Below, piece after piece: positions 22,677-31,388 of a DNA stretch of 64,000 bases. Source of the DNA: Candidatus Melainabacteria bacterium (GTDB lineage: Bacteria > Cyanobacteriota > Vampirovibrionia > Obscuribacterales > Obscuribacteraceae); contig JADJWK010000001.1 of the NCBI GenBank assembly GCA_016716405.1, positions 2,232,001 through 2,296,000 on the forward strand, in the 5' to 3' direction. Below the pieces are notes generated by a model. It did not search any database. It worked only from the letters and a program-made list of their open reading frames with translations, and was not told the DNA's origin. The position numbers were made by a program, and so were the translations under genes. The stretch's first letter is position 1. Each line of letters opens with the position of its first letter.

Positions 22677-23348
22677 ATGGATGGAGCCGTTGGGAGCGGG
22701 AGTCTGAGAAGTTGGCCAGGTCTGGAGCGATTCCCAGCAGCCCTCTGCGCGGAGCGTTGCCTGCTCGATTTCGCCCCGGAGTTCCCGGATGGGGAAAGGA
22801 GTGCCTGCAATGAATGGGGCGATAGGAAGGCAACATACCTGGCGGATCAGAGCCTCGGCGCGTATTACGGGTCTGGGCGAAGTCAGGCAGCGGAGGCGTA
22901 TTACGGGGCTGGGCGAAGTCAGGCAGCGGAGGCGTATTACGGGGCTGGGCGGAGTCAGGCCGCGGAGCCGTATTACGGGTCTGGGCGAAGTCAGGCAGCG
23001 GAGCCGTATTACGGGGCTGCGCGCAAAGCCGGACCGGACCCATATTACAGTTCGCCGGTGGAGCGCGGCGGCAATTTAGAGCGATTCTCAGAGGGCGTTG
23101 CCTGGGGATTATCTGTGCCTGTTTTGCTTGGAGCCACACTGGATGTGACCTTGCGAAACTGGACATTCCCATGCGCCAGAACGGTTTTACGATTCTACAG
23201 GCACTCTGCCTGGACCGGGACAAAAATGGGCGGCAGGCTCGCTGTGAAGGGCTGTCAGCTCGCCGGCAAGCACGCAGTGCCCGCGGTGCGACAGGGATTC
23301 GGCATGGCCGCGCACTTTGTGGACGAGCTGAAACGCGCTGGCAAGTGA
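22677..23348 (+). CDS. hypothetical protein with 12-residue tandem repeats
   Basis: The 223-residue frame contains four to five repeats of the form [AP]YYGxGRSQAAE (about residues 62-120). They precede a C-terminal part with a weakly hydrophobic stretch (EGVAWGLSVPVLLGATLDV) and a basic helical tail. The repeats are better behaved in this frame (Tyr-Tyr-Gly) than in the Arg-rich alternative frame. The start is uncertain: the annotated ATG has no clear ribosome-binding site. No family was recognised. The Tyr/Gly/Arg/Gln repeat resembles intrinsically disordered adhesive or structural segments. Confidence 0.6.
   Translation: MDGAVGSGSLRSWPGLERFPAALCAERCLLDFAPEFPDGERSACNEWGDRKATYLADQSLGAYYGSGRSQAAEAYYGAGRSQAAEAYYGAGRSQAAEPYYGSGRSQAAEPYYGAARKAGPDPYYSSPVERGGNLERFSEGVAWGLSVPVLLGATLDVTLRNWTFPCARTVLRFYRHSAWTGTKMGGRLAVKGCQLAGKHAVPAVRQGFGMAAHFVDELKRAGK
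22860..23018. repeat. 36-bp coding tandem repeat
   Basis: About four and a half near-identical 36-bp units (GCGTATTACGGGTCTGGGCG... with GGGGCT variants) occur without intervening spacers. They encode the YYGxGRSQAAEx repeat. The unit length is the same as many CRISPR direct repeats, but there are no spacers and the frame is kept. Confidence 0.9.
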
Positions 23349-23383
23349 GTTGAAAACGGCAGAAACTGTATTAGAATCGTTCG

Positions 23384-24499
23384 ATGACCTCCAGAAGCGG
23401 GCGAGAATCTTGGGTAGCAAATGCAGTCTTGCTGGCTGCGTTGATCTGGTTTCTGTCCGGTCTCCCCTCTGGCGGGGCAGTCTGGGCGGACCAGTCGCTT
23501 TCCGGCTATATAAGGCACGTGGTGAGGCGTATCGATGAGAGCTGGCGCACTTATCAGGTGAAGGAGCAGATGTCTGCCACGGTTCGCGTATCGATCGCTG
23601 CCAATGGCGATTTGCAGAAGGCAGAGCTGGTCGAGTCGGTGGGCGATCGTGAGGCTATCAGCTCGGCTCTCGAGAGTGTTCGTTATGCCACGCCGTTCGG
23701 CGAGCCGCCCATCTCCGGACCATCCCTCACGATTGCGGTTTTGATCAGGACATCAGGCGTCCAGCTGATCGAGCGGAGAAGCTCCGGCTCGGTCAGACCC
23801 GCCCGGGCAGTCAGAACAGCAGGCGCCGCACCGGGACCGGCGATCAGCCGGCCGGGCCCGGACACCGGAGCGAGCCGAAGCAGCATGATACCGCCTGCCG
23901 GCGCCGAGCCGAAGCCGGCTCTACCCATCCCGATTGTGAAAAAGCTCAAGGACTCAACTGTCCTGATCACGATCCTGAGTCCTTCCGGTGGCGGCGCCGA
24001 GAGTGGGCTGGGTTTTGTCGTGGCACCGCATACGGTGGTGACCAATCTGCCGATGATGTCGTCGACAGTCAGCAAGAGGCAGGTAGCCGCCCGGGTCGCT
24101 TCCGACCCGGCGGTGCATATCGTTGGTGGTATCGTCGTCCGCGATCGGCGCTCGGATCTTCTGGTGCTCAAATTCCCGACCCTAAACGCTCCTTCCCTGG
24201 CTTTTGCCGCCAGCAGCGAGAGCAAGCCCGGTAGCCGCGTCTTTCTTGCCGGCACGCCGGAGTCCATGGAAAGCACCGCCAGCCAGGGAGTGATTGCTGA
24301 TTTTGTCAAAGGAAAGGACGGCAAGGATTTCGTCAGGATGAGCGCGCGTCTGGCGCCGGAGTTCACCGGCGGTCCGGTCCTGAATGAAGCCGGTCGTCTG
24401 GTGGGTATATCCGTTGCGCCCCCGGAAGAGCGGGATCCGGTCAGTTATGCCCTGCCTTCCGAGTACATCTCGCGCCTGCTTGCTGCGTCAAGATATTGA
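23384..24499 (+). CDS. TonB-C-like domain fused to a degenerate HtrA-like protease domain
   Basis: The 371-residue protein has an N-terminal signal or anchor (about 12-36, ending VWADQ). A TonB C-terminal-like domain is next (about 40-130: YIRHVVRRIDESW, MSATVRVSIAANGDLQKAEL, AISSALESVRYATPFGEPP). A Pro/Ala linker follows, then a trypsin-like HtrA fold (about 183-370). The Asp of the triad is kept (Asp258 in RSDLLVLKF). The TNAHVV segment reads TNLPMM, so His becomes Pro223. The GNSGGP segment reads EFTGGP, so Ser becomes Thr328. It is therefore predicted to be a non-proteolytic binding module in the periplasm. No partner TonB system genes are nearby. Confidence 0.8.
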   Translation: MTSRSGRESWVANAVLLAALIWFLSGLPSGGAVWADQSLSGYIRHVVRRIDESWRTYQVKEQMSATVRVSIAANGDLQKAELVESVGDREAISSALESVRYATPFGEPPISGPSLTIAVLIRTSGVQLIERRSSGSVRPARAVRTAGAAPGPAISRPGPDTGASRSSMIPPAGAEPKPALPIPIVKKLKDSTVLITILSPSGGGAESGLGFVVAPHTVVTNLPMMSSTVSKRQVAARVASDPAVHIVGGIVVRDRRSDLLVLKFPTLNAPSLAFAASSESKPGSRVFLAGTPESMESTASQGVIADFVKGKDGKDFVRMSARLAPEFTGGPVLNEAGRLVGISVAPPEERDPVSYALPSEYISRLLAASRY

Positions 24500-24504
24500 G
24501 ATCT

Positions 24505-25704
24505 TCACTGCGACGCACTGGAGGCGGTGCTGATCTTGGTGTTCAGGCGGCTGGTTACGGAATGATAGATCTCGTAGGGAATCCGCCCAGAGGGACCCTT
24601 CGCGGCCGCTGCCGTATCGTAGATAGTCCGGGCCTCTTTATAGAGCTCGACGGCTTTTCGTGAGTCCCCGGCATCGGCGCTGCAATCGCCCATCTCCTCG
24701 AGGACCGCCGCCATTGCCTTGTGATCCGGCTCCTTCGCTTCTTTGTGGATACGGAGGACTTGCTCGAGCTCTGTCATGGCTTTCGCCGTGTCCTTGAGAT
24801 TGCGGCGGCAGACCGCCAGATTCAGGAGGTCGTCCGGATATTCCGGAGAGTGGTTGTTTACCTGGCAGGCAATCAGCTTCTCGCTGATCGCTTCGGCGTT
24901 TTTGAAGTCCTTTCGATCCCGGTAGAACTTCCCCACCTCTCTCATTGTGGCCATGCCGGCGGTGCCGGGGGCAGCGGCGCTGGTGAGGGATTGCAGGAGG
25001 CTGTCGTATATCCGGTCGACATTCTCGTTGTCGCCTCGATATTTGTAAGCACTGGCGAGCTTGATCATTCCTCTGCCGAATCCTTCGCATCTGGCGGCGG
25101 CTTCCGGCATAATCGTCCGGGCACGGGCAAAGAGCTCTTCGGCTTCGCTCAGGCCACCCTGGTCCGTTTCTTTCAGTGCAGCATCGATATATTTCGAGCA
25201 CCGGGTCTCGACACTGTCCCCCGCTCCAATATTGATAAGCATGACCCCATTGAGCAGTTCCTCGCCGTTCATGGCCCCGGCTGCAGCACCTTCTATCTCG
25301 ATGTTGGAGACCACCGCTTCGGTGAAAGCGTTGCCGGAGGCATCATCGAGGTACCTGGTTACCACCGACGTGATATTGCCGGGGTCCGCATTGATCAGGG
25401 TGCGAGCGATCAAGATCGCGTCGATACGCCGGTCCCGGGGATTGCTGGAGGGGTAGCCTTTGACCTCGACCAGGATATTGCCGCGGTCATTGCGGACAGA
25501 ATAGGTTGCCTGGCGAGGGATGACCCGGGCCTTGTCGATGACCGCTTTGATCTGCCCGGTGGAAAGCTCGGCCCGGCAAGGCTGCGCGGACGCAAGGGTG
25601 GCGGCGATCATCAGGAAGATCATCAGGGAGATGATCAGAGTGCCGGCACTTAAGTCGAGTTGATTGGGCTTGAGCAAGACCTGTCGGTACCCCGGGCAGA
25701 ACAC
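24505..25704 (-). CDS. exported TPR-containing protein
   Basis: The 399-residue frame carries a hydrophobic export signal (about 22-45, ending CRAELS). A beta-rich region follows (about 60-150: ATYSVRNDRGNILVEVKGYP, ILIARTLINADPGNI). Then four or five TPRs run from about 180 to 385 (DQGGLSEAEELFARARTIMPE; YRGDNENVDRIYDSLLQSL; LAVCRRNLKDTAKAMTELEQ). The GTG start is uncertain; Met28 (25623) would place the signal closer to the N-terminus. It is probably a periplasmic scaffold, and its role is unknown. It is convergent with the TonB/HtrA-like gene, five bases apart. Confidence 0.78.
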   Translation of the reverse strand: MFCPGYRQVLLKPNQLDLSAGTLIISLMIFLMIAATLASAQPCRAELSTGQIKAVIDKARVIPRQATYSVRNDRGNILVEVKGYPSSNPRDRRIDAILIARTLINADPGNITSVVTRYLDDASGNAFTEAVVSNIEIEGAAAGAMNGEELLNGVMLINIGAGDSVETRCSKYIDAALKETDQGGLSEAEELFARARTIMPEAAARCEGFGRGMIKLASAYKYRGDNENVDRIYDSLLQSLTSAAAPGTAGMATMREVGKFYRDRKDFKNAEAISEKLIACQVNNHSPEYPDDLLNLAVCRRNLKDTAKAMTELEQVLRIHKEAKEPDHKAMAAVLEEMGDCSADAGDSRKAVELYKEARTIYDTAAAAKGPSGRIPYEIYHSVTSRLNTKISTASSASQ

Positions 25705-25765
25705 GCACCCACCACTGTGAGCTTTCCCGCTGGGGCCGAAGGCAAAACGTCAGATTTATCCAAAC

Positions 25766-26059
25766 TCAGAGGCTGATTTCAGCGCTCTTTTTCTTCCTGG
25801 CCTTTTTCCCTGTGCCGGCGGCGAGCTTTTTCTTCGTTTTCTCGGAGGCGGTCAGGTCCGGGTTGCCGGTCGATTTGTAAAGCCTTATCATGGCTTCGTC
25901 CCAGGGCTCGAGCATCTGCCACGGATAATCGATGCCGAAATAAATCTTCTTCAGCTCGAAATCGCTGTCCAGCTGCTCTTGCTCGAGAGTGCCGCAGAAT
26001 GCCGGCTGCGCGAGTCCGCAGGTGATCAGGGCGATAATGGCTATAACGTGCTTTTTCAT
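25766..26059 (-). CDS. small secreted protein with Lys-rich tail
   Basis: The 97-residue product has a signal peptide (MKKHVIAIIALITCGLAQPAFCG, cleavage near AFC-GT). An acidic/aromatic middle follows (FGIDYPWQMLEPWDEAMIRLY). The tail is strongly basic (TKKKLAAGTGKKARKKKSA). It matches no family I know. It is divergent from the pseudokinase gene with about 150 bp between them. Confidence 0.68.
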   Translation of the reverse strand: MKKHVIAIIALITCGLAQPAFCGTLEQEQLDSDFELKKIYFGIDYPWQMLEPWDEAMIRLYKSTGNPDLTASEKTKKKLAAGTGKKARKKKSAEISL

Positions 26060-26210
26060 AGCTCGTCAGTTTATAGCATGGATGCCAATAGATGGATCCG
26101 CTACCTTAGAAAGTGTGAAGTTATAAAATATAGAAGCAACAGACGATCCGGCTCGAATCATACGATGGAGCTAGAAGGTCAAGCTTGGTTGAAGAGACTG
26201 GACAGGGAAA

Positions 26211-28109
26211 TTGGATAAAGACCCAATACTACCGGAAATGATGGAGGAGGACGAGGATTCGACCGACTTCGATTCTCTTCAGGATTCGGCTCCGGTGCCT
26301 TCGCCGGTTCGGCCGGCTTATTCAGCCGGCGGTGGCTCCTCCTATCGCCGCCGCTCCCTCATGGGACAAACTTTGGCGGGGCGGTTCGAGATAATCGATT
26401 TCCTCGGGGAGGGCGAGATCACAGAGGTCTACTCCGCCCTCGATAACGAGACACGCCAGCAGATCGCCGCCAAGGTCCTGAAGGATGAGAGACACGATGC
26501 TCAGATGCGCTTTCGAGAGGCCGCGGAGAGCGCCCGAAAGCTCGAGCATGACAATATCGCCAGAATCGTCGATGTCTGCGAGTCCGAAGACGGCAAGTTC
26601 GTGGTGATGCTCGAGTTTCTGCGGGCAGCCAATCTCAGGGAGTTGCTCAATACTGTCGGTCCTCTTGATGAGGAAGACACTTACACGGTTCTACGGGATA
26701 TCTGCGGTGCCCTGGAGTACGCGCACAGCTGCGGTTGCGTGCATGGTGGTTTGAGACCGACCAATGTGCTTCTCACTCAAGACGACGATGATGTTCAAAT
26801 CAAGGTTCTGGATTTTGCCATCGGCATGCCCGAGGGTGTTTTCATTGACGCAGTCGGCCCTTCGATCCGGGAGTTCATCAGTCCCGAGCAAATTCGCAAG
26901 GAGCAGGTCACTTTCAATTCGGACGTCTTTTCACTGGGAGTCATAGCTTATCTCCTGGTTACCGGCAGGAGCCCTGAGTGGAGCAAGGGCAAGGATGAAG
27001 ACGTTCGCCTGGTGCCTATAAGCACTTTGCGTTCGGACTTCGCCTTGATCGAGCAGTTCGGTCAACTCATCGAGGACGCGCTCGATCGAGACTCCGACTG
27101 GCGCCTTCCATCCGCCACCGCCTTCCTTGAGGGGCTCGATAAATGGTATCAAAAGACCAGCGAAGAGCCTATTTCCGAAGAATCTATCGCGCGGTCCATG
27201 GAAGAGCCTGGGACCTCCGAAGAAGCTTTCGATCGGCCACTGGAAGGGCTGGCTGGTTCCGAGTCAGCGATCGAGCCAGTACCCGGAGCTATCGAGACTG
27301 CTGAAGCAGTAGCCGAGGATCTTTCAGAAGAATCGGCGCTCGAGCCTGATGAAGCCGAGACTTCCGGAGATGCCGAACCTCGCCAGGAGCGTCAGGAAGC
27401 CGAGATGGCTATGGGTGTCGACGCCGATCGCGAGCTGGCCAGACCGCAGCCTCCGCCGCCTCCTCCCCGGGAGGCAACGGAAGATGAGGCAGCACCGAAG
27501 GGGCGCCGTCGTCGTGCGGCCAAGACGATGAAGCTGAAAACAACCGTGCGCAATCTCGTTGCCCTGCGGCAGAATCAGAGCGAGACAGAAAGCACGCTGG
27601 CCATGCAGTTTACCGGGCACTTCGCCACAGCCGGACCTCGCCAGTCGCCTACTGCCACTATCGGAAAGCTTGTCGGCTTGTCACTGGTGGCGGTGGCAAC
27701 CGTCGGTCTCGCGATCTTCAATTTTGATAGTCTCAAAGAAGCCTGGCATCTGGGCTCCAAGCAGCTTGCCCATACTTTTCTGAAGCCCGCGGATAAAGAC
27801 TCCGCCGAAGCGGCCTTGAAAGATGACGATATTCCGGTATCGAGTGAATCCCCGGCGAATGAGGGCAAGAAGAAGAAGGACTCGGACGAGCCTGACATAA
27901 TCATGGCCGAGGCGGCTCCACCGGCTGATCCCAATGCGCCGCCCGCAGCAAGACGTAAATATAGGCTAAAAGAGATCGAGAAGCGGGCGGCTCTGGGCTC
28001 CGAGTATTACAGCCGGTATTCTCCGAAAGCGAGCTGGAAAGGCGATCCTGTGGTCGGTAATCGCCGTCGGATCGATTATCGCGAGTTCCGGGACGAATGG
28101 AAAAAATAG
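26211..28109 (+). CDS. membrane-anchored protein kinase-like pseudokinase
   Basis: The 632-residue protein has an acidic N-terminus and a Hanks-type kinase fold (about 55-315). A long acidic/Pro linker is next, then one transmembrane helix (about 483-503, VGLSLVAVATVGLAIF) and a basic C-terminal domain. Lys88 (AAKVL) is kept. The glycine loop is weakened (LGEGEITEVY). The HRD catalytic loop reads HGGLRPTN, so the catalytic Asp becomes Gly180. DFG reads DFA (201-203), retaining the Mg-binding Asp. Phosphotransfer is unlikely, so a regulatory or scaffolding role is inferred. The start may be TTG 26211 or ATG 26238. The small secreted-protein gene is divergent. Confidence 0.83.
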   Translation: MDKDPILPEMMEEDEDSTDFDSLQDSAPVPSPVRPAYSAGGGSSYRRRSLMGQTLAGRFEIIDFLGEGEITEVYSALDNETRQQIAAKVLKDERHDAQMRFREAAESARKLEHDNIARIVDVCESEDGKFVVMLEFLRAANLRELLNTVGPLDEEDTYTVLRDICGALEYAHSCGCVHGGLRPTNVLLTQDDDDVQIKVLDFAIGMPEGVFIDAVGPSIREFISPEQIRKEQVTFNSDVFSLGVIAYLLVTGRSPEWSKGKDEDVRLVPISTLRSDFALIEQFGQLIEDALDRDSDWRLPSATAFLEGLDKWYQKTSEEPISEESIARSMEEPGTSEEAFDRPLEGLAGSESAIEPVPGAIETAEAVAEDLSEESALEPDEAETSGDAEPRQERQEAEMAMGVDADRELARPQPPPPPPREATEDEAAPKGRRRRAAKTMKLKTTVRNLVALRQNQSETESTLAMQFTGHFATAGPRQSPTATIGKLVGLSLVAVATVGLAIFNFDSLKEAWHLGSKQLAHTFLKPADKDSAEAALKDDDIPVSSESPANEGKKKKDSDEPDIIMAEAAPPADPNAPPAARRKYRLKEIEKRAALGSEYYSRYSPKASWKGDPVVGNRRRIDYREFRDEWKK

Positions 28110-28112
28110 AAG

Positions 28113-28835
28113 TCAGGGGCGATTGATCTTTTTGTTGGCGAAAGGCTTGAACCGTCTCACCCTTTCATTGCTCAGGTTCCTGGGATGCTCGACGTCTTCG
28201 AGCTTGTCCGTCGGCTTGCAAATTGCTGGCACTCCGTAGAATGAGTCTGATAACTCTCTTTCCTGGCACCACTGGGTGGTCAGATAATCGATGGTCTTTC
28301 CGTTTTTGTTCGGACCGGAAGCACGAAGAGGCAGACCGTCGATGCCGTCGTTTCCATACAGGTGCCTGACGAGCTTGATGACATTGGGCTCCAGGGGTAT
28401 TTCGCGGGACACCCAGACGTCGATTGCCGGTTTGTTGCTGTCCTTGATCTGAAAGTGTCCGGCCTTGTGGCCGGCGATTGTCCTCTCGTTCTCAGGTCCT
28501 TTCGTCACCGGACTCATAGCGCCATCGGGCAGGGATTCGATCCAGTCGCTGTCCAGCTTGTCCAGAGAGGTCTTGAAGCACTTCTTCGCCCGGCGGTTGA
28601 AGATGGTGACTCCCCAGTCCGGCGCCGTGGAGACCAGGGCAAGCTCACCGCAAATGAGCTTGAAACCGTCCTTGCTCAGACAAATCGTGTGCTGTCCTGT
28701 TTTCTCCTGGAGTTGCTTGATCACGAAAACATGTCCTCTCGTGCCGGTTCCGGCAGCTGCCGGAACCGGTGGGAAGCACAGCAAGGCAGATAGACAGCCC
28801 AGGAGGGCTATTGCTTTCGAGAAAGACGTATTCAT
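28113..28835 (-). CDS. secreted hypothetical protein
   Basis: The 240-residue protein starts at ATG 28835, where CAGGT lies upstream; nine earlier codons are in frame but unlikely. It has a signal peptide ending near PAAAGTG. The mature part has six cysteines and beta-rich segments, such as GQHTICLSKDGFKLICGEL, and IAGHKAGHFQIKDSNKPAIDVWVS. The latter resembles the DUF4412-type layout in which a molecule is probed for modification. Family membership is uncertain. It is convergent with the pseudokinase gene, three bases apart. Confidence 0.7.
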   Translation of the reverse strand: MNTSFSKAIALLGCLSALLCFPPVPAAAGTGTRGHVFVIKQLQEKTGQHTICLSKDGFKLICGELALVSTAPDWGVTIFNRRAKKCFKTSLDKLDSDWIESLPDGAMSPVTKGPENERTIAGHKAGHFQIKDSNKPAIDVWVSREIPLEPNVIKLVRHLYGNDGIDGLPLRASGPNKNGKTIDYLTTQWCQERELSDSFYGVPAICKPTDKLEDVEHPRNLSNERVRRFKPFANKKINRP

Positions 28836-28955
28836 GATCGTATACCTGATAATTCTTCTCATTTAATCATAGTGGTATGTAATCTGTTGGGTTCTCTCCC
28901 GAGGAGCAAGAGCATTTCCACCGATACTGCCAGATCCGACGCTCCATCAGGTGCC

Positions 28956-31367
28956 ATGAGAGTTTGCCTGGCCGCTGTCTTCGTTCTGGCGCTTTTTCTC
29001 TCCTCCATGCTCATGTTCGTCCTCGAGCCGCTTGTCGCCAAGATGATTCTGCCCAGGCTCGGCGGAGCCGCGACGGTCTGGACCGCTTGCGTGCTCTATT
29101 ACCAGGTCCTCCTGCTGGCGGGCTATCTCTACGCTCATTTCCTCACCACCAGGCTGAGCCTTGGAAAACAGATCTTGATGCACGGTCTCGTCTGCTGCCT
29201 TCCCTTCCTTTTCCTTCCTTTGCGACTTCCTTTCGCGGAGCCCCAGGCAGAACATCCGCTCATCTTTTTGATCCTTACGCTGACTGCCATGCTCGGTGCC
29301 ATGTTTTTCGCCATCTCGTCCACGGCACCGCTTCTTCAGAAGTGGTATTCGGACACCGGCGCTCCCGGCGCTGCCGACCCGTATTTCTTGTATGCCGCAA
29401 GCAATGCCGGGGGCATAATCGGGCTGATTGCCTATCCCTTTCTTGTAGAGCCTCGATTCAGCCTGATCGACCAGTCCAGTCTCGTGGCATGGCTTTACGG
29501 CAGCCTCGCCGGTCTCATCGGACTGCTTCTCCTGCTGGTCTGGAGCCGGCGTCAAGCCGGACAGATGGAAGCCGGCGCTGAGATAGGCAATAGAGGAGAA
29601 AGCAATGAATCGGCCCCTGACGAGAGCATGGACAAAGTGACATCGGAATCCGAAGATAAGTCGAAAGAGAAATCGGCAGATAGCCCCGAAGAGAAATCCG
29701 AAGAGCCGCAGCTGAAAAGGCAGCTCCACTGGCTGGCGCTCACCTTCGTGCCTTCAAGCCTGTTTCTCGGTCTGACTACCTTCGTCACCACCGAGCTTGC
29801 GGCGGTGCCTTTTTTCTGGATGGTGCCGCTTTTTTTCTACCTGATCTCTTTCATCATCGCTTTCTCGAGACCCGGGGTGCGGCTGGTGAGCGTCCTTCGA
29901 GTCGCTGCACCGCTCGTGGTGGTAGCTGTACTGGTATTTCTCGCCTTCCAGGCGATGCAGGCTCATATCACCGGAACTCCCAGGCTTGTGACCGATGCCA
30001 TCTCCCTTCATCTTCTCGCTCTCCTGATCGTATGTACTGCCTGCCATAGCCTTCTGGCTCAGGACAGGCCGGAGCCGGCGCATCTCACGGAGTTCTACCT
30101 CATTGTCGGTGCCGGGGGCGCCCTGGGTAGCTTCTTCAATACTCTTATCGCGCCTTTGATTTTCAACGACTGGTTCGAATATCCAGTGGCCCTCTTCCTC
30201 TCCCTCCTCGTCATAGCCGGTGACGCTGGCGGTAAGCCGGATTCAGCAGGCTTGCGTCGCCCCCTGGGCACCTTCGCCCTGGTAGTAATAGCCGGCTGGC
30301 TCATTTATTCTCTTCTGCGTATTAGCGGCAATGAGCTTCTCGTCAGGGCTCCCGAAATCTATGTCGCCGTGGCGGTCCTTTTTCTTTTCGGGCTTCCTCT
30401 CGCTTCTTGCTTTTTTCTTCCTTTCGGGCTCGAGGCCAGACGGGCCTGCCTGACTGCTGCCGGTCTCATTTTCGTTTTTCAGTTGAGCCTTCTTTCAGGC
30501 GATGTGGTCCTCAGGCACAGGAACTTCTATGGTTGTCTCAATGTCGAGATCCTGAGACCGCCTGACATAATCAAATTCTGGCATGGCGCGACCTTGCACG
30601 GCATCGAGAGTCTCGACCCGTCCAGACGGGGACGACCGGTCGCGTATTTCCATCCCCAGGGACCGGTGGGCGAGTTGATGCGGGCTGTATACGGAACGCA
30701 TCCTTTCGCTGCAGACGCTGTCGGGCAGGGAGGCGAAAACACTGCCGAGCCGGAGCGCGAACCATATGCGGTACTCGGTCTGGGCTGTGGCACTCTGGCT
30801 TCCTATGCCTTTCGCGGCCAGACAGCGATTTTTTACGAGCTGGACAATGCTGTGATCGACATAGCCGAGGACCCGTTCTATTTCACTTATCTGTATCAGG
30901 CTAGAAAACGGGGCGTCGATCTGAAGGTAGTATCCGGAGATGGCCGTCTGCAGCTCGGGAAGGCACCATATGATTTTTTCAAGCTGATCGTTCTCGATGC
31001 GTTCAGCTCTGATTCGATTCCCACTCACCTTCTTACCAGGGAAGCGGCTTCTATGTATCTGACCAAGCTCAAGAAGGACGGGCTCCTGGCTTTTCAGATA
31101 ACCAACAATTATTACGATCTCAAGCCGGTTCTTGCCCGGCTCGCCCGGGAGCTCGGTCTGAAAGCGCTTTTCCGTACAGACACTGCCTCCAGCGAAGACC
31201 TCGGGAGGTATCCCACCGAATGGGTTGTCCTCTATCGCGGTAATTCTCGCGAGGCTGAGAGGCTCTCGACGATGGGCTGGGAGCCCGTGCCGGAGACGCC
31301 AGGCTTCGAGCTCTGGACCGATGACTATTGCAGCATCCTGAAAGCCCTTATTGTTCCTTTCTCTTAG
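28956..31367 (+). CDS. fused multi-spanning membrane domain and spermidine-synthase-like domain
   Basis: The protein has about 803 residues. Two membrane blocks of about six helices each flank an acidic cytoplasmic loop (ESNESAPDESMDKVTSE). A C-terminal Rossmann domain follows (about 575-800) like spermidine synthase: YAVLGLGCGTLASYA (motif I), FYELDNAVIDIAED (ribose-binding acid), and VSGDGRLQLGKAPYDFFKLIVLDAFSSDSIPTHLL (in parts: VSGDGRLQL and LIVLDAFSSDSIP). This layout is known as the fused MFS/spermidine synthase type and its reaction is generally unproven. I chose ATG 28956 because the GTG 28 codons upstream has no ribosome-binding site and leaves no room for divergent promoters. Confidence 0.85.
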   Translation: MRVCLAAVFVLALFLSSMLMFVLEPLVAKMILPRLGGAATVWTACVLYYQVLLLAGYLYAHFLTTRLSLGKQILMHGLVCCLPFLFLPLRLPFAEPQAEHPLIFLILTLTAMLGAMFFAISSTAPLLQKWYSDTGAPGAADPYFLYAASNAGGIIGLIAYPFLVEPRFSLIDQSSLVAWLYGSLAGLIGLLLLLVWSRRQAGQMEAGAEIGNRGESNESAPDESMDKVTSESEDKSKEKSADSPEEKSEEPQLKRQLHWLALTFVPSSLFLGLTTFVTTELAAVPFFWMVPLFFYLISFIIAFSRPGVRLVSVLRVAAPLVVVAVLVFLAFQAMQAHITGTPRLVTDAISLHLLALLIVCTACHSLLAQDRPEPAHLTEFYLIVGAGGALGSFFNTLIAPLIFNDWFEYPVALFLSLLVIAGDAGGKPDSAGLRRPLGTFALVVIAGWLIYSLLRISGNELLVRAPEIYVAVAVLFLFGLPLASCFFLPFGLEARRACLTAAGLIFVFQLSLLSGDVVLRHRNFYGCLNVEILRPPDIIKFWHGATLHGIESLDPSRRGRPVAYFHPQGPVGELMRAVYGTHPFAADAVGQGGENTAEPEREPYAVLGLGCGTLASYAFRGQTAIFYELDNAVIDIAEDPFYFTYLYQARKRGVDLKVVSGDGRLQLGKAPYDFFKLIVLDAFSSDSIPTHLLTREAASMYLTKLKKDGLLAFQITNNYYDLKPVLARLARELGLKALFRTDTASSEDLGRYPTEWVVLYRGNSREAERLSTMGWEPVPETPGFELWTDDYCSILKALIVPFS

Positions 31368-31388
31368 TTTTCCTGCCGGCTTCTCCGA

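Noticed and set aside
22860..23018. 36-bp direct repeats resembling a CRISPR array
   Set aside because: There are no spacers between units, and the repeats encode a consistent amino-acid motif in one frame.
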